Notes: generated by a model not told the origin, from the sequence alone. 64,000 bases of DNA from Locusta migratoria (GCA_026315105.1 CM048745.1:761958506-762022505); one strand, 5' to 3'; numbered from the stretch's first letter, positions 33,610-46,390 are shown. Made by a program: numbers and translations.

Positions 33610-33681
33610 AGGTTCCACCGAGATTCGAACTCGGATCGCTGGATTCAAAGTCCAGAGTGCTAACCATTACACCATGGAACC
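33610..33681 (-). tRNA. tRNA-Gln-TTG: tRNA-Gln (UUG), unit 32
   Basis: Consensus; spacer alleles A/C/G, A5; private gttcaactcacg in the spacer, and caaactttgc upstream as in unit 2. Confidence 0.97.
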
Positions 33682-34182
33682 TGACGGCCGTACGGCTTCT
33701 GAATAACGGTACTCAGTCTCGTGCAGTACATTACTGACATCCTTAGTACAATACACTAGAGAATTCTAAGCAAACTTTGCGACAAAATCACGATAAACGA
33801 AGTGGCCATATTTGTAGAGCAGATGGAATACTATAGATTCGCTTGCAGCACGAGTCTTCACTTGTTTTTCGTAAAAAGGTGTTGGTATCTCAGCAAAATA
33901 GGATGACATGTCAAAAGGAAGGAAGAAATGTCAGTCTGCTCACATTACAATATGCAGCGAAGTATGTGTCAAATGGCGACAGTTGTACTTTACGGGAACG
34001 CAGTGCTCTCACAGATTTGACAGAGATTTTTCACATTTTTCAGCAATGCTGCCAGAATGGCTGCCTGTATGGTTGTTGTCTAAACGAAACCCGTTACAGT
34101 AGACAGTCGACATACGATTCCGTAGCTAGCAAGCACGGAACGAGCAAAGCTAGTGCTGCTGTGCAGAAAACAACGCTCGAGC

Positions 34183-34254
34183 GGCCTGTTGGTCTAGGGG
34201 TATGATTCCTGCTTTGGGTGCAGGAGGTCCCGGGTTCAAATCCCGGACAGGCCC
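34183..34254 (+). tRNA. tRNA-Pro-TGG: tRNA-Pro (UGG), unit 33
   Basis: Consensus; T4 at 34258-34261; cggaacg in the leader. Confidence 0.97.
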
Positions 34255-34674
34255 TACTTTTCGCTCTCGCCGCTTTGGCAGATTTGCTGGTCTCTAAAAG
34301 TATCCCACGGTGAAAACACGATGCTTGTCCGGCGCTGCAACAAAGATGCTGCCAACCGAATGACGTGAAACATGTCTGATGGGACACGTTGCATTTGTTT
34401 ACTTCTTTGTCGACATCATCACCTGCACTGCATGTTCAGCTCACGTCGTTTCCAAAGAGCAGCATGCTCAAAGTACGACTCAGCCTGCCCTCTCGCATTT
34501 GGAAAACGTCTTTTTCGCTATTAACACCAGTAGCGAAAGCACGAACACTGGGAGGATGCCCACTTTTCCGTGGCCTGCTATCGCAATTTGCATTGCATGA
34601 TCCTACCTATAAGTTAATATACATAATCTAAAGAATGACTAGAGTCGCAGCAGCGGCAATAAAAGACCAGCGAC

Positions 34675-34746
34675 AGGTTCCACCGAGATTCGAACTCGGA
34701 TCGCTGGATTCAAAGTCCAGAGTGCTAACCATTACACCATGGAACC
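34675..34746 (-). tRNA. tRNA-Gln-TTG: tRNA-Gln (UUG), unit 33
   Basis: Consensus; spacer alleles A/C/G, A5; C allele in the palindrome, like unit 4. Confidence 0.97.
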
Positions 34747-35247
34747 TGACGGCCGCACGGCTTCTGAATAACGGTACTCAGTCTCGTGCAGTACATTACT
34801 GACATCCTTAGTACAATACACTAGAGAATTCTAAGCAAAATTTGCGACAAAATCACGATAAACGAAGTGGCCATATTTGTAGAGCAGATGGAATACTATA
34901 GATTCGCTTGCAGCACGAGTCTTCACTTGTTTTTCGTAAAAAGGTGTTGGTATCTCAGCAAAATAGGATGACATGTCAAAAGGAAGGAAGAAATGTCAGT
35001 CTGCTCACATTACAATATGCAGCGAAGTATGTGTCAAATGGCGACAGTTGTACTTTACGGGAACGCAGTGCTCTCACAGATTTGACAGAGATTTTTCACA
35101 TTTTTCAGCAATGCTGCCAGAATGGCTGCCTGTATGGTTGTTGTCTAAACGAAACCCGTTACAGTAGACAGTCGACATACGATTCCGTAGCTAGCAAGCA
35201 CGGTACGAGCAAAGCTAGTGCTGCTGTGCAGAAAACAACGCTCGAGC

Positions 35248-35319
35248 GGCCTGTTGGTCTAGGGGTATGATTCCTGCTTTGGGTGCAGGAGGTCCCGGGT
35301 TCAAATCCCGGACAGGCCC
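35248..35319 (+). tRNA. tRNA-Pro-TGG: tRNA-Pro (UGG), unit 34
   Basis: Consensus; T4 at 35323-35326. Confidence 0.97.
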
Positions 35320-35739
35320 TACTTTTCGCTCTCGCCGCTTTGGCAGATTTGCTGGTCTCTAAAAGTATCCCACGGTGAAAACACGATGCTTGTCCGGCGC
35401 TGCAACAAAGATGCTGCCAACCGAATGACGTGAAACATGTCTGATGGGACACGTTGCATTTGTTTACTTCTTTGTCGACATCATCACCTGCACTGCATGT
35501 TCAGCTCACGTCGTTTCCAAAGAGCAGCATGCTCAAAGTACGACTCAGCCTGCCCTCTCGCATTTGGAAAACGTCTTTTTCGCTATTAACACCAGTAGCG
35601 AAAGCACGGACACTGGGAGGATGCCCACTTTTCCGTGGCCTGCTATCGCAATTTGCATTGCATGATCCTACCTATAAGTTAATATACATAATCTAAAGAA
35701 TGACTAGAGTCGCAGCAGCGGCAATAAAAGACCAGCGAC

Positions 35740-35811
35740 AGGTTCCACCGAGATTCGAACTCGGATCGCTGGATTCAAAGTCCAGAGTGCTAACCATTAC
35801 ACCATGGAACC
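35740..35811 (-). tRNA. tRNA-Gln-TTG: tRNA-Gln (UUG), unit 34
   Basis: Consensus; spacer alleles G/C/G, A5, like unit 5. Confidence 0.97.
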
Positions 35812-36312
35812 TGACGGCCGCACGGCTTCTGAATAACGGTACTCAGTCTCGTGCAGTACATTACTGACATCCTTAGTACAATACACTAGAGAATTCTAAG
35901 CAAAATTTGCGACAAAATCACGATAAACGAAGTGGCCATATTTGTAGAGCAGATGGAATACTATAGATTCGCTTGCAGCACGAGTCTTCACTTGTTTTTC
36001 GTAAAAAGGTGTTGGTATCTCAGCAAAATAGGATGACATGTCAAAAGGAAGGAAGAAATGTCAGTCTGCTCACATTACAATATGCAGCGAAGTATGTGTC
36101 AAATGGCGACAGTTGTACTTTACGGGAACGCAGTGCTCTCACAGATTTGACAGAGATTTTTCACATTTTTCAGCAATGCTGCCAGAATGGCTGCCTGTAT
36201 GGTTGTTGTCTAAACGAAACCCGTTACAGTAGACAGTCGACATACGATTCCGTAGCTAGCAAGCACGGTACGAGCAAAGCTAGTGCTGCTGTGCAGAAAA
36301 CAACGCTCGAGC

Positions 36313-36384
36313 GGCCTGTTGGTCTAGGGGTATGATTCCTGCTTTGGGTGCAGGAGGTCCCGGGTTCAAATCCCGGACAGGCCC
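36313..36384 (+). tRNA. tRNA-Pro-TGG: tRNA-Pro (UGG), unit 35
   Basis: Consensus; T4 at 36388-36391. Confidence 0.97.
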
Positions 36385-36804
36385 TACTTTTCGCTCTCGC
36401 CGCTTTGGCAGATTTGCTGGTCTCTAAAAGTATCCCACGGTGAAAACACGATGCTTGTCCGGCGCTGCAACAAAGATGCTGCCAACCGAATGACGTGAAA
36501 CATGTCTGATGGGACACGTTGCATTTGTTTACTTCTTTGTCGACATCATCACCTGCACTGCATGTTCAGCTCACGTCGTTTCCAAAGAGCAGCATGCTCA
36601 AAGTACGACTCAGCCTGCCCTCTCGCATTTGGAAAACGTCTTTTTCGCTATTAACACCAGTAGCGAAAGCACGAACACTGGGAGGATGCCCACTTTTCCG
36701 TGGCCTGCTATCGCAATTTGCATTGCATGATCCTACCTATAAGTTAATATACATAATCTAAAGAATGACTAGAGTCGCAGCAGCGGCAATAAAAGACCAG
36801 CGAC

Positions 36805-36876
36805 AGGTTCCACCGAGATTCGAACTCGGATCGCTGGATTCAAAGTCCAGAGTGCTAACCATTACACCATGGAACC
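36805..36876 (-). tRNA. tRNA-Gln-TTG: tRNA-Gln (UUG), unit 35
   Basis: Consensus; spacer alleles A/C/G, A5; differs from its counterpart unit 6 at the 496 site. Confidence 0.97.
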
Positions 36877-37377
36877 TGACGGCCGCACGGCTTCTGAATA
36901 ACGGTACTCAGTCTCGTGCAGTACATTACTGACATCCTTAGTACAATACACTAGAGAATTCTAAGCAAAATTTGCGACAAAATCACGATAAACGAAGTGG
37001 CCATATTTGTAGAGCAGATGGAATACTATAGATTCGCTTGCAGCACGAGTCTTCACTTGTTTTTCGTAAAAAGGTGTTGGTATCTCAGCAAAATAGGATG
37101 ACATGTCAAAAGGAAGGAAGAAATGTCAGTCTGCTCACATTACAATATGCAGCGAAGTATGTGTCAAATGGCGACAGTTGTACTTTACGGGAACGCAGTG
37201 CTCTCACAGATTTGACAGAGATTTTTCACATTTTTCAGCAATGCTGCCAGAATGGCTGCCTGTATGGTTGTTGTCTAAACGAAACCCGTTACAGTAGACA
37301 GTCGACATACGATTCCGTAGCTAGCAAGCACGGTACGAGCAAAGCTAGTGCTGCTGTGCAGAAAACAACGCTCGAGC

Positions 37378-37449
37378 GGCCTGTTGGTCTAGGGGTATGA
37401 TTCCTGCTTTGGGTGCAGGAGGTCCCGGGTTCAAATCCCGGACAGGCCC
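37378..37449 (+). tRNA. tRNA-Pro-TGG: tRNA-Pro (UGG), unit 36
   Basis: Consensus; T4 at 37453-37456. Confidence 0.97.
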
Positions 37450-37869
37450 TACTTTTCGCTCTCGCCGCTTTGGCAGATTTGCTGGTCTCTAAAAGTATCC
37501 CACGGTGAAAACACGATGCTTGTCCGGCGCTGCAACAAAGATGCTGCCAACCGAATGACGTGAAACATGTCTGATGGGACACGTTGCATTTGTTTACTTC
37601 TTTGTCGACATCATCACCTGCACTGCATGTTCAGCTCACGTCGTTTCCAAAGAGCAGCATGCTCAAAGTACGACTCAGCCTGCCCTCTCGCATTTGGAAA
37701 ACGTCTTTTTCGCTATTAACACCAGTAGCGAAAGCACGGACACTGGGAGGATGCCCACTTTTCCGTGGCCTGCTATCGCAATTTGCATTACATGATCCTA
37801 CCTATAAGTTAATATACATAATCTAAAGAATGACTAGAGTCGCAGCAGCGGCAATAAAAGACCAGCGAC

Positions 37870-37941
37870 AGGTTCCACCGAGATTCGAACTCGGATCGCT
37901 GGATTCAAAGTCCAGAGTGCTAACCATTACACCATGGAACC
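37870..37941 (-). tRNA. tRNA-Gln-TTG: tRNA-Gln (UUG), unit 36
   Basis: Consensus; spacer alleles G/C/A, A5; lacks the C23U of unit 7. Confidence 0.97.
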
Positions 37942-38442
37942 TGACGGCCGTACGGCTTCTGAATAACGGTACTCAGTCTCGTGCAGTACATTACTGACAT
38001 CCTTAGTACAATACACTAGAGAATTCTAAGCAAAATTTGCGACAAAATCACGATAAACGAAGTGGCCATATTTGTAGAGCAGATGGAATACTATAGATTC
38101 GCTTGCAGCACGAGTCTTCACTTGTTTTTCGTAAAAAGGTGTTGGTATCTCAGCAAAATAGGATGACATGTCAAAAGGAAGGAAGAAATGTCAGTCTGCT
38201 CACATTACAATATGCAGCGAAGTATGTGTCAAATGGCGACAGTTGTACTTTACGGGAACGCAGTGCTCTCACAGATTTGACAGAGATTTTTCACATTTTT
38301 CAGCAATGCTGCCAGAATGGCTGCCTGTATGGTTGTTGTCTAAACGAAACCCGTTACAGTAGACAGTCGACATACGATTCCGTAGCTAGCAAGCACGGTA
38401 CGAGCAAAGCTAGTGCTGCTGTGCAGAAAACAACGCTCGAGC

Positions 38443-38514
38443 GGCCTGTTGGTCTAGGGGTATGATTCCTGCTTTGGGTGCAGGAGGTCCCGGGTTCAAA
38501 TCCCGGACAGGCCC
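38443..38514 (+). tRNA. tRNA-Pro-TGG: tRNA-Pro (UGG), unit 37
   Basis: Consensus; T4 at 38518-38521. Confidence 0.97.
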
Positions 38515-38934
38515 TACTTTTCGCTCTCGCCGCTTTGGCAGATTTGCTGGTCTCTAAAAGTATCCCACGGTGAAAACACGATGCTTGTCCGGCGCTGCAA
38601 CAAAGATGCTGCCAACCGAATGACGTGAAACATGTCTGATGGGACACGTTGCATTTGTTTACTTCTTTGTCGACATCATCACCTGCACTGCATGTTCAGC
38701 TCACGTCGTTTCCAAAGAGCAGCATGCTCAAAGTACGACTCAGCCTGCCCTCTCGCATTTGGAAAACGTCTTTTTCGCTATTAACACCAGTAGCGAAAGC
38801 ACGGACACTGGGAGGATGCCCACTTTTCCGTGGCCTGCTATCGCAATTTGCATTACATGATCCTACCTATAAGTTAATATACATAATCTAAAGAATGACT
38901 AGAGTCGCAGCAGCGGCAATAAAAGACCAGCGAC

Positions 38935-39006
38935 AGGTTCCACCGAGATTCGAACTCGGATCGCTGGATTCAAAGTCCAGAGTGCTAACCATTACACCAT
39001 GGAACC
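38935..39006 (-). tRNA. tRNA-Gln-TTG: tRNA-Gln (UUG), unit 37
   Basis: Consensus; spacer alleles G/C/A, A5; lacks the A38U of unit 8. Confidence 0.97.
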
Positions 39007-39507
39007 TGACGGCCGTACGGCTTCTGAATAACGGTACTCAGTCTCGTGCAGTACATTACTGACATCCTTAGTACAATACACTAGAGAATTCTAAGCAAAA
39101 TTTGCGACAAAATCACGATAAACGAAGTGGCCATATTTGTAGAGCAGATGGAATACTATAGATTCGCTTGCAGCACGAGTCTTCACTTGTTTTTCGTAAA
39201 AAGGTGTTGGTATCTCAGCAAAATAGGATGACATGTCAAAAGGAAGGAAGAAATGTCAGTCTGCTCACATTACAATATGCAGCGAAGTATGTGTCAAATG
39301 GCGACAGTTGTACTTTACGGGAACGCAGTGCTCTCACAGATTTGACAGAGATTTTTCACATTTTTCAGCAATGCTGCCAGAATGGCTGCCTGTATGGTTG
39401 TTGTCTAAACGAAACCCGTTACAGTAGACAGTCGACATACGATTCCGTAGCTAGCAAGCACGGTACGAGCAAAGCTAGTGCTGCTGTGCAGAAAACAACG
39501 CTCGAGC

Positions 39508-39579
39508 GGCCTGTTGGTCTAGGGTTATGATTCCTGCTTTGGGTGCAGGAGGTCCCGGGTTCAAATCCCGGACAGGCCC
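39508..39579 (+). tRNA. tRNA-Pro-TGG: tRNA-Pro (UGG), unit 38, G19U variant
   Basis: Same D-loop change as unit 9 (39525), exactly 30900 bp away; T4 at 39583-39586. It is likely weakened for the same structural reason. Confidence 0.82.
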
Positions 39580-39999
39580 TACTTTTCGCTCTCGCCGCTT
39601 TGGCAGATTTGCTGGTCTCTAAAAGTATCCCACGGTGAAAACACGATGCTTGTCCGGCGCTGCAACAAAGATGCTGCCAACCGAATGACGTGAAACATGT
39701 CTGATGGGACACGTTGCATTTGTTTACTTCTTTGTCGACATCATCACCTGCACTGCATGTTCAGCTCACGTCGTTTCCAAAGAGCAGCATGCTCAAAGTA
39801 CGACTCAGCCTGCCCTCTCGCATTTGGAAAACGTCTTTTTCGCTATTAACACCAGTAGCGAAAGCACGAACACTGGGAGGATGCCCACTTTTCCGTGGCC
39901 TGCTATCGCAATTTGCATTGCATGATCCTACCTATAAGTTAATATACATAATCTAAAGAATGACTAGAGTCGCAGCAGCGGCAATAAAAGACCAGCGAC

Positions 40000-40071
40000 A
40001 GGTTCCACCGAGATTCGAACTCGGATCGCTGGATTCAAAGTCCAGAGTGCTAACCATTACACCATGGAACC
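40000..40071 (-). tRNA. tRNA-Gln-TTG: tRNA-Gln (UUG), unit 38
   Basis: Consensus; spacer alleles A/C/G, A5; C allele in the palindrome, like unit 9. Confidence 0.97.
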
Positions 40072-40572
40072 TGACGGCCGCACGGCTTCTGAATAACGGT
40101 ACTCAGTCTCGTGCAGTACATTACTGACATCCTTAGTACAATACACTAGAGAATTCTAAGCAAAATTTGCGACAAAATCACGATAAACGAAGTGGCCATA
40201 TTTGTAGAGCAGATGGAATACTATAGATTCGCTTGCAGCACGAGTCTTCACTTGTTTTTCGTAAAAAGGTGTTGGTATCTCAGCAAAATAGGATGACATG
40301 TCAAAAGGAAGGAAGAAATGTCAGTCTGCTCACATTACAATATGCAGCGAAGTATGTGTCAAATGGCGACAGTTGTACTTTACGGGAACGCAGTGCTCTC
40401 ACAGATTTGACAGAGATTTTTCACATTTTTCAGCAATGCTGCCAGAATGGCTGCCTGTATGGTTGTTGTCTAAACGAAACCCGTTACAGTAGACAGTCGA
40501 CATACGATTCCGTAGCTAGCAAGCACGGTACGAGCAAAGCTAGTGCTGCTGTGCAGAAAACAACGCTCGAGC

Positions 40573-40644
40573 GGCCTGTTGGTCTAGGGGTATGATTCCT
40601 GCTTTGGGTGCAGGAGGTCCCGGGTTCAAATCCCGGACAGGCCC
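40573..40644 (+). tRNA. tRNA-Pro-TGG: tRNA-Pro (UGG), unit 39
   Basis: Consensus; T4 at 40648-40651. Confidence 0.97.
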
Positions 40645-41064
40645 TACTTTTCGCTCTCGCCGCTTTGGCAGATTTGCTGGTCTCTAAAAGTATCCCACGG
40701 TGAAAACACGATGCTTGTCCGGCGCTGCAACAAAGATGCTGCCAACCGAATGACGTGAAACATGTCTGATGGGACACGTTGCATTTGTTTACTTCTTTGT
40801 CGACATCATCACCTGCACTGCATGTTCAGCTCACGTCGTTTCCAAAGAGCAGCATGCTCAAAGTACGACTCAGCCTGCCCTCTCGCATTTGGAAAACGTC
40901 TTTTTCGCTATTAACACCAGTAGCGAAAGCACGGACACTGGGAGGATGCCCACTTTTCCGTGGCCTGCTATCGCAATTTGCATTGCATGATCCTACCTAT
41001 AAGTTAATATACATAATCTAAAGAATGACTAGAGTCGCAGCAGCGGCAATAAAAGACCAGCGAC

Positions 41065-41136
41065 AGGTTCCACCGAGATTCGAACTCGGATCGCTGGATT
41101 CAAAGTCCAGAGTGCTAACCATTACACCATGGAACC
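41065..41136 (-). tRNA. tRNA-Gln-TTG: tRNA-Gln (UUG), unit 39
   Basis: Consensus; spacer alleles G/C/G, A5; the following spacer combines T at the 1006 site with T at the 1135 site, a rare recombinant pairing. Confidence 0.97.
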
Positions 41137-41637
41137 TGACGGCCGCACGGCTTCTGAATAACGGTACTCAGTCTCGTGCAGTACATTACTGACATCCTTA
41201 GTACAATACACTAGAGAATTCTAAGCAAAATTTGCGACAAAATCACGATAAACGAAGTGGCCATATTTGTAGAGCAGATGGAATACTATAGATTCGCTTG
41301 CAGCACGAGTCTTCACTTGTTTTTCGTAAAAAGGTGTTGGTATCTCAGCAAAATAGGATGACATGTCAAAAGGAAGGAAGAAATGTCAGTCTGCTCACAT
41401 TACAATATGCAGCGAAGTATGTGTCAAATGGCGACAGTTGTACTTTACGGGAACGCAGTGCTCTCACAGATTTGACAGAGATTTTTCACATTTTTCAGCA
41501 ATGCTGCCAGAATGGCTGCCTGTATGGTTGTTGTCTAAACGAAACCCGTTACAGTAGACAGTCGACATACGATTCCGTAGCTAGCAAGCACGGTACGAGC
41601 AAAGCTAGTGCTGCTGTGCTGAAAACAACGCTCGAGC

Positions 41638-41709
41638 GGCCTGTTGGTCTAGGGGTATGATTCCTGCTTTGGGTGCAGGAGGTCCCGGGTTCAAATCCCG
41701 GACAGGCCC
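41638..41709 (+). tRNA. tRNA-Pro-TGG: tRNA-Pro (UGG), unit 40
   Basis: Consensus; T4 at 41713-41716; gtgctg leader. Confidence 0.97.
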
Positions 41710-42129
41710 TACTTTTCGCTCTCGCCGCTTTGGCAGATTTGCTGGTCTCTAAAAGTATCCCACGGTGAAAACACGATGCTTGTCCGGCGCTGCAACAAAG
41801 ATGCTGCCAACCGAATGACGTGAAACATGTCTGATGGGACACGTTGCATTTGTTTACTTCTTTGTCGACATCATCACCTGCACTGCATGTTCAGCTCACG
41901 TCGTTTCCAAAGAGCAGCATGCTCAAAGTACGACTCAGCCTGCCCTCTCGCATTTGGAAAACGTCTTTTTCGCTATTAACACCAGTAGCGAAAGCACGGA
42001 CACTGGGAGGATGCCCACTTTTCCGTGGCCTGCTATCGCAATTTGCATTACATGATCCTACCTATAAGTTAATATACATAATCTAAAGAATGACTAGAGT
42101 CGCAGCAGCGGCAATAAAAGACCAGCGAC

Positions 42130-42201
42130 AGGTTCCACCGAGATTCGAACTCGGATCGCTGGATTCAAAGTCCAGAGTGCTAACCATTACACCATGGAAC
42201 C
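42130..42201 (-). tRNA. tRNA-Gln-TTG: tRNA-Gln (UUG), unit 40
   Basis: Consensus; spacer alleles G/C/A, A5. Confidence 0.97.
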
Positions 42202-42702
42202 TGACGGCCGTACGGCTTCTGAATAACGGTACTCAGTCTCGTGCAGTACATTACTGACATCCTTAGTACAATACACTAGAGAATTCTAAGCAAAATTTGC
42301 GACAAAATCACGATAAACGAAGTGGCCATATTTGTAGAGCAGATGGAATACTATAGATTCGCTTGCAGCACGAGTCTTCACTTGTTTTTCGTAAAAAGGT
42401 GTTGGTATCTCAGCAAAATAGGATGACATGTCAAAAGGAAGGAAGAAATGTCAGTCTGCTCACATTACAATATGCAGCGAAGTATGTGTCAAATGGCGAC
42501 AGTTGTACTTTACGGGAACGCAGTGCTCTCACAGATTTGACAGAGATTTTTCACATTTTTCAGCAATGCTGCCAGAATGGCTGCCTGTATGGTTGTTGTC
42601 TAAACGAAACCCGTTACAGTAGACAGTCGACATACGATTCCGTAGCTAGCAAGCACGGTACGAGCAAAGCTAGTGCTGCTGTGCAGAAAACAACGCTCGA
42701 GC

Positions 42703-42774
42703 GGCCTGTTGGTCTAGGGGTATGATTCCTGCTTTGGGTGCAGGAGGTCCCGGGTTCAAATCCCGGACAGGCCC
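42703..42774 (+). tRNA. tRNA-Pro-TGG: tRNA-Pro (UGG), unit 41
   Basis: Consensus; T4 at 42778-42781. Confidence 0.97.
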
Positions 42775-43194
42775 TACTTTTCGCTCTCGCCGCTTTGGCA
42801 GATTTGCTGGTCTCTAAAAGTATCCCACGGTGAAAACACGATGCTTGTCCGGCGCTGCAACAAAGATGCTGCCAACCGAATGACGTGAAACATGTCTGAT
42901 GGGACACGTTGCATTTGTTTACTTCTTTGTCGACATCATCACCTGCACTGCATGTTCAGCTCACGTCGTTTCCAAAGAGCAGCATGCTCAAAGTACGACT
43001 CAGCCTGCCCTCTCGCATTTGGAAAACGTCTTTTTCGCTATTAACACCAGTAGCGAAAGCACGGACACTGGGAGGATGCCCACTTTTCCGTGGCCTGCTA
43101 TCGCAATTTGCATTACATGATCCTACCTATAAGTTAATATACATAATCTAAAGAATGACTAGAGTCGCAGCAGCGGCAATAAAAGACCAGCGAC

Positions 43195-43266
43195 AGGTTC
43201 CACCGAGATTCGAACTCGGATCGCTGGATTCAAAGTCCAGAGTGCTAACCATTACACCATGGAACC
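43195..43266 (-). tRNA. tRNA-Gln-TTG: tRNA-Gln (UUG), unit 41
   Basis: Consensus; spacer alleles G/C/A, A6. The upstream flank has gagaagtc instead of gagaattc, shared only with unit 52. Confidence 0.97.
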
Positions 43267-43768
43267 TGACGGCCGTACGGCTTCTGAATAACGGTACTCA
43301 GTCTCGTGCAGTACATTACTGACATCCTTAGTACAATACACTAGAGAAGTCTAAGCAAAATTTGCGACAAAATCACGATAAACGAAGTGGCCATATTTGT
43401 AGAGCAGATGGAATACTATAGATTCGCTTGCAGCACGAGTCTTCACTTGTTTTTCGTAAAAAAGGTGTTGGTATCTCAGCAAAATAGGATGACATGTCAA
43501 AAGGAAGGAAGAAATGTCAGTCTGCTCACATTACAATATGCAGCGAAGTATGTGTCAAATGGCGACAGTTGTACTTTACGGGAACGCAGTGCTCTCACAG
43601 ATTTGACAGAGATTTTTCACATTTTTCAGCAATGCTGCCAGAATGGCTGCCTGTATGGTTGTTGTCTAAACGAAACCCGTTACAGTAGACAGTCGACATA
43701 CGATTCCGTAGCTAGCAAGCACGGTACGAGCAAAGCTAGTGCTGCTGTGCAGAAAACAACGCTCGAGC

Positions 43769-43840
43769 GGCCTGTTGGTCTAGGGGTATGATTCCTGCTT
43801 TGGGTGCAGGAGGTCCCGGGTTCAAATCCCGGACAGGCCC
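43769..43840 (+). tRNA. tRNA-Pro-TGG: tRNA-Pro (UGG), unit 42
   Basis: Consensus; T4 at 43844-43847. Confidence 0.97.
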
Positions 43841-44260
43841 TACTTTTCGCTCTCGCCGCTTTGGCAGATTTGCTGGTCTCTAAAAGTATCCCACGGTGAA
43901 AACACGATGCTTGTCCGGCGCTGCAACAAAGATGCTGCCAACCGAATGACGTGAAACATGTCTGATGGGACACGTTGCATTTGTTTACTTCTTTGTCGAC
44001 ATCATCACCTGCACTGCATGTTCAGCTCACGTCGTTTCCAAAGAGCAGCATTCTCAAAGTACGACTCAGCCTGCCCTCTCGCATTTGGAAAACGTCTTTT
44101 TCGCTATTAACACCAGTAGCGAAAGCACGAACACTGGGAGGATGCCCACTTTTCCGTGGCCTGCTATCGCAATTTGGATTGCATGATCCTACCTATAAGT
44201 TAATATACATAATCTAAAGAATGACTAGAGTCGCAGCAGCGGCAATAAAAGACCAGCGAC

Positions 44261-44332
44261 AGGTTCCACCGAGATTAGAACTCGGATCGCTGGATTCAAA
44301 GTCCAGAGTGCTAACCATTACACCATGGAACC
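44261..44332 (-). tRNA. tRNA-Gln-TTG: tRNA-Gln (UUG), unit 42, G57U variant
   Basis: T-loop change at 44277. Spacer alleles A/G/G, A5, with cagcattctc shared only with unit 53. Confidence 0.85.
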
Positions 44333-44833
44333 TGACGGCCGTACGGCTTCTGAATAACGGTACTCAGTCTCGTGCAGTACATTACTGACATCCTTAGTAC
44401 AATACACTAGAGAATTCTAAGCAAAATTTGCGACAAAATCACGATAAACGAAGTGGCCATATTTGTAGAGCAGATGGAATACTATAGATTCGCTTGCAGC
44501 ACGAGTCTTCACTTGTTTTTCGTAAAAAGGTGTTGGTATCTCAGCAAAATAGGATGACATGTCAAAAGGAAGGAAGAAATGTCAGTCTGCTCACATTACA
44601 ATATGCAGCGAAGTATGTGTCAAATGGCGACAGTTGTACTTTACGGGAACGCAGTGCTCTCACAGATTTGACAGAGATTTTTCACACTTTTCAGCAATGC
44701 TGCCAGAATGGCTGCCTGTATGGTTGTTGTCTAAACGAAACCCGTTACAGTAGACAGTCGACATACGATTCCGTAGCTAGCAAGCACGGTACGAGCAAAG
44801 CTAGTGCTGCTGTGCTGAAAACAACGCTCGAGC

Positions 44834-44905
44834 GGCCTGTTGGTCTAGGGGTATGATTCCTGCTTTGGGTGCAGGAGGTCCCGGGTTCAAATCCCGGACA
44901 GGCCC
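44834..44905 (+). tRNA. tRNA-Pro-TGG: tRNA-Pro (UGG), unit 43
   Basis: Consensus; T4 at 44909-44912. Confidence 0.97.
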
Positions 44906-45325
44906 TACTTTTCGCTCTCGCCGCTTTGGCAGATTTGCTGGTCTCTAAAAGTATCCCACGGTGAAAACACGATGCTTGTCCGGCGCTGCAACAAAGATGC
45001 TGCCAACCGAATGACGTGAAACATGTCTGATGGGACACGTTGCATTTGTTTACTTCTTTGTCGACATCATCACCTGCACTGCATGTTCAGCTCACGTCGT
45101 TTCCAAAGAGCAGCATGCTCAAAGTACGACTCAGCCTGCCCTCTCGCATTTGGAAAACGTCTTTTTCGCCATTAACACCAGTAGCGAAAGCACGAACACT
45201 GGGAGGATGCCCACTTTTCCGTGGCCTGCTATCGCAATTTGCATTGCATGATCCTACCTATAAGTTAATATACATAATCTAAAGAATGACTAGAGTCGCA
45301 GCAGCGGCAATAAAAGACCAGCGAC

Positions 45326-45397
45326 AGGTTCCACCGAGATTCGAACTCGGATCGCTGGATTCAAAGTCCAGAGTGCTAACCATTACACCATGGAACC
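45326..45397 (-). tRNA. tRNA-Gln-TTG: tRNA-Gln (UUG), unit 43
   Basis: Consensus; spacer alleles A/C/G, A5; private ttcgccatta. Confidence 0.97.
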
Positions 45398-45898
45398 TGA
45401 CGGCCGCACGGCTTCTGAATAACGGTACTCAGTCTCGTGCAGTACATTACTGACATCCTTAGTACAATACACTAGAGAATTCTAAGCAAAATTTGCGACA
45501 AAATCACGATAAACGAAGTGGCCATATTTGTAGAGCAGATGGAATACTATAGATTCGCTTGCAGCACGAGTCTTCACTTGTTTTTCGTAAAAAGGTGTTG
45601 GTATCTCAGCAAAATAGGATGACATGTCAAAAGGAAGGAAGAAATGTCAGTCTGCTCACATTACAATATGCAGCGAAGTATGTGTCAAATGGCGACAGTT
45701 GTACTTTACGGGAACGCAGTGCTCTCACAGATTTGACAGAGATTTTTCACATTTTTCAGCAATGCTGCCAGAATGGCTGCCTGTATGGTTGTTGTCTAAA
45801 CGAAACCCGTTACAGTAGACAGTCGACATACGATTCCGTAGCTAGCAAGCACGGTACGAGCAAAGCTAGTGCTGCTGTGCAGAAAACAACGCTCGAGC

Positions 45899-45970
45899 GG
45901 CCTGTTGGTCTAGGGGTATGATTCCTGCTTTGGGTGCAGGAGGTCCCGGGTTCAAATCCCGGACAGGCCC
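45899..45970 (+). tRNA. tRNA-Pro-TGG: tRNA-Pro (UGG), unit 44
   Basis: Consensus; T4 at 45974-45977. Confidence 0.97.
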
Positions 45971-46390
45971 TACTTTTCGCTCTCGCCGCTTTGGCAGATT
46001 TGCTGGTCTCTAAAAGTATCCCACGGTGAAAACACGATGCTTGTCCGGCGCTGCAACAAAGATGCTGCCAACCGAATGACGTGAAACATGTCTGATGGGA
46101 CACGTTGCATTTGTTTACTTCTTTGTCGACATCATCACCTGCACTGCATGTTCAGCTCACGTCGTTTCCAAAGAGCAGCATGCTCAAAGTACGACTCAGC
46201 CTGCCCTCTCGCATTTGGAAAACGTCTTTTTCGCTATTAACACCAGTAGCGAAAGCACGGACACTGGGAGGATGCCCACTTTTCCGTGGCCTGCTATCGC
46301 AATTTGCATTGCATGATCCTACCTATAAGTTAATATACATAATCTAAAGAATGACTAGAGTCGCAGCAGCGGCAATAAAAGACCAGCGAC

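Larger units (their letters stand above)
34183..40400. repeat. Higher-order block, units 33-38 (right copy)
   Basis: Partner of 3283-9500. Just outside it, unit 32 also shares cggaacg and caaactttgc with units 2-3, so the related stretch may begin one or two units earlier at a slightly different offset. Confidence 0.6.
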
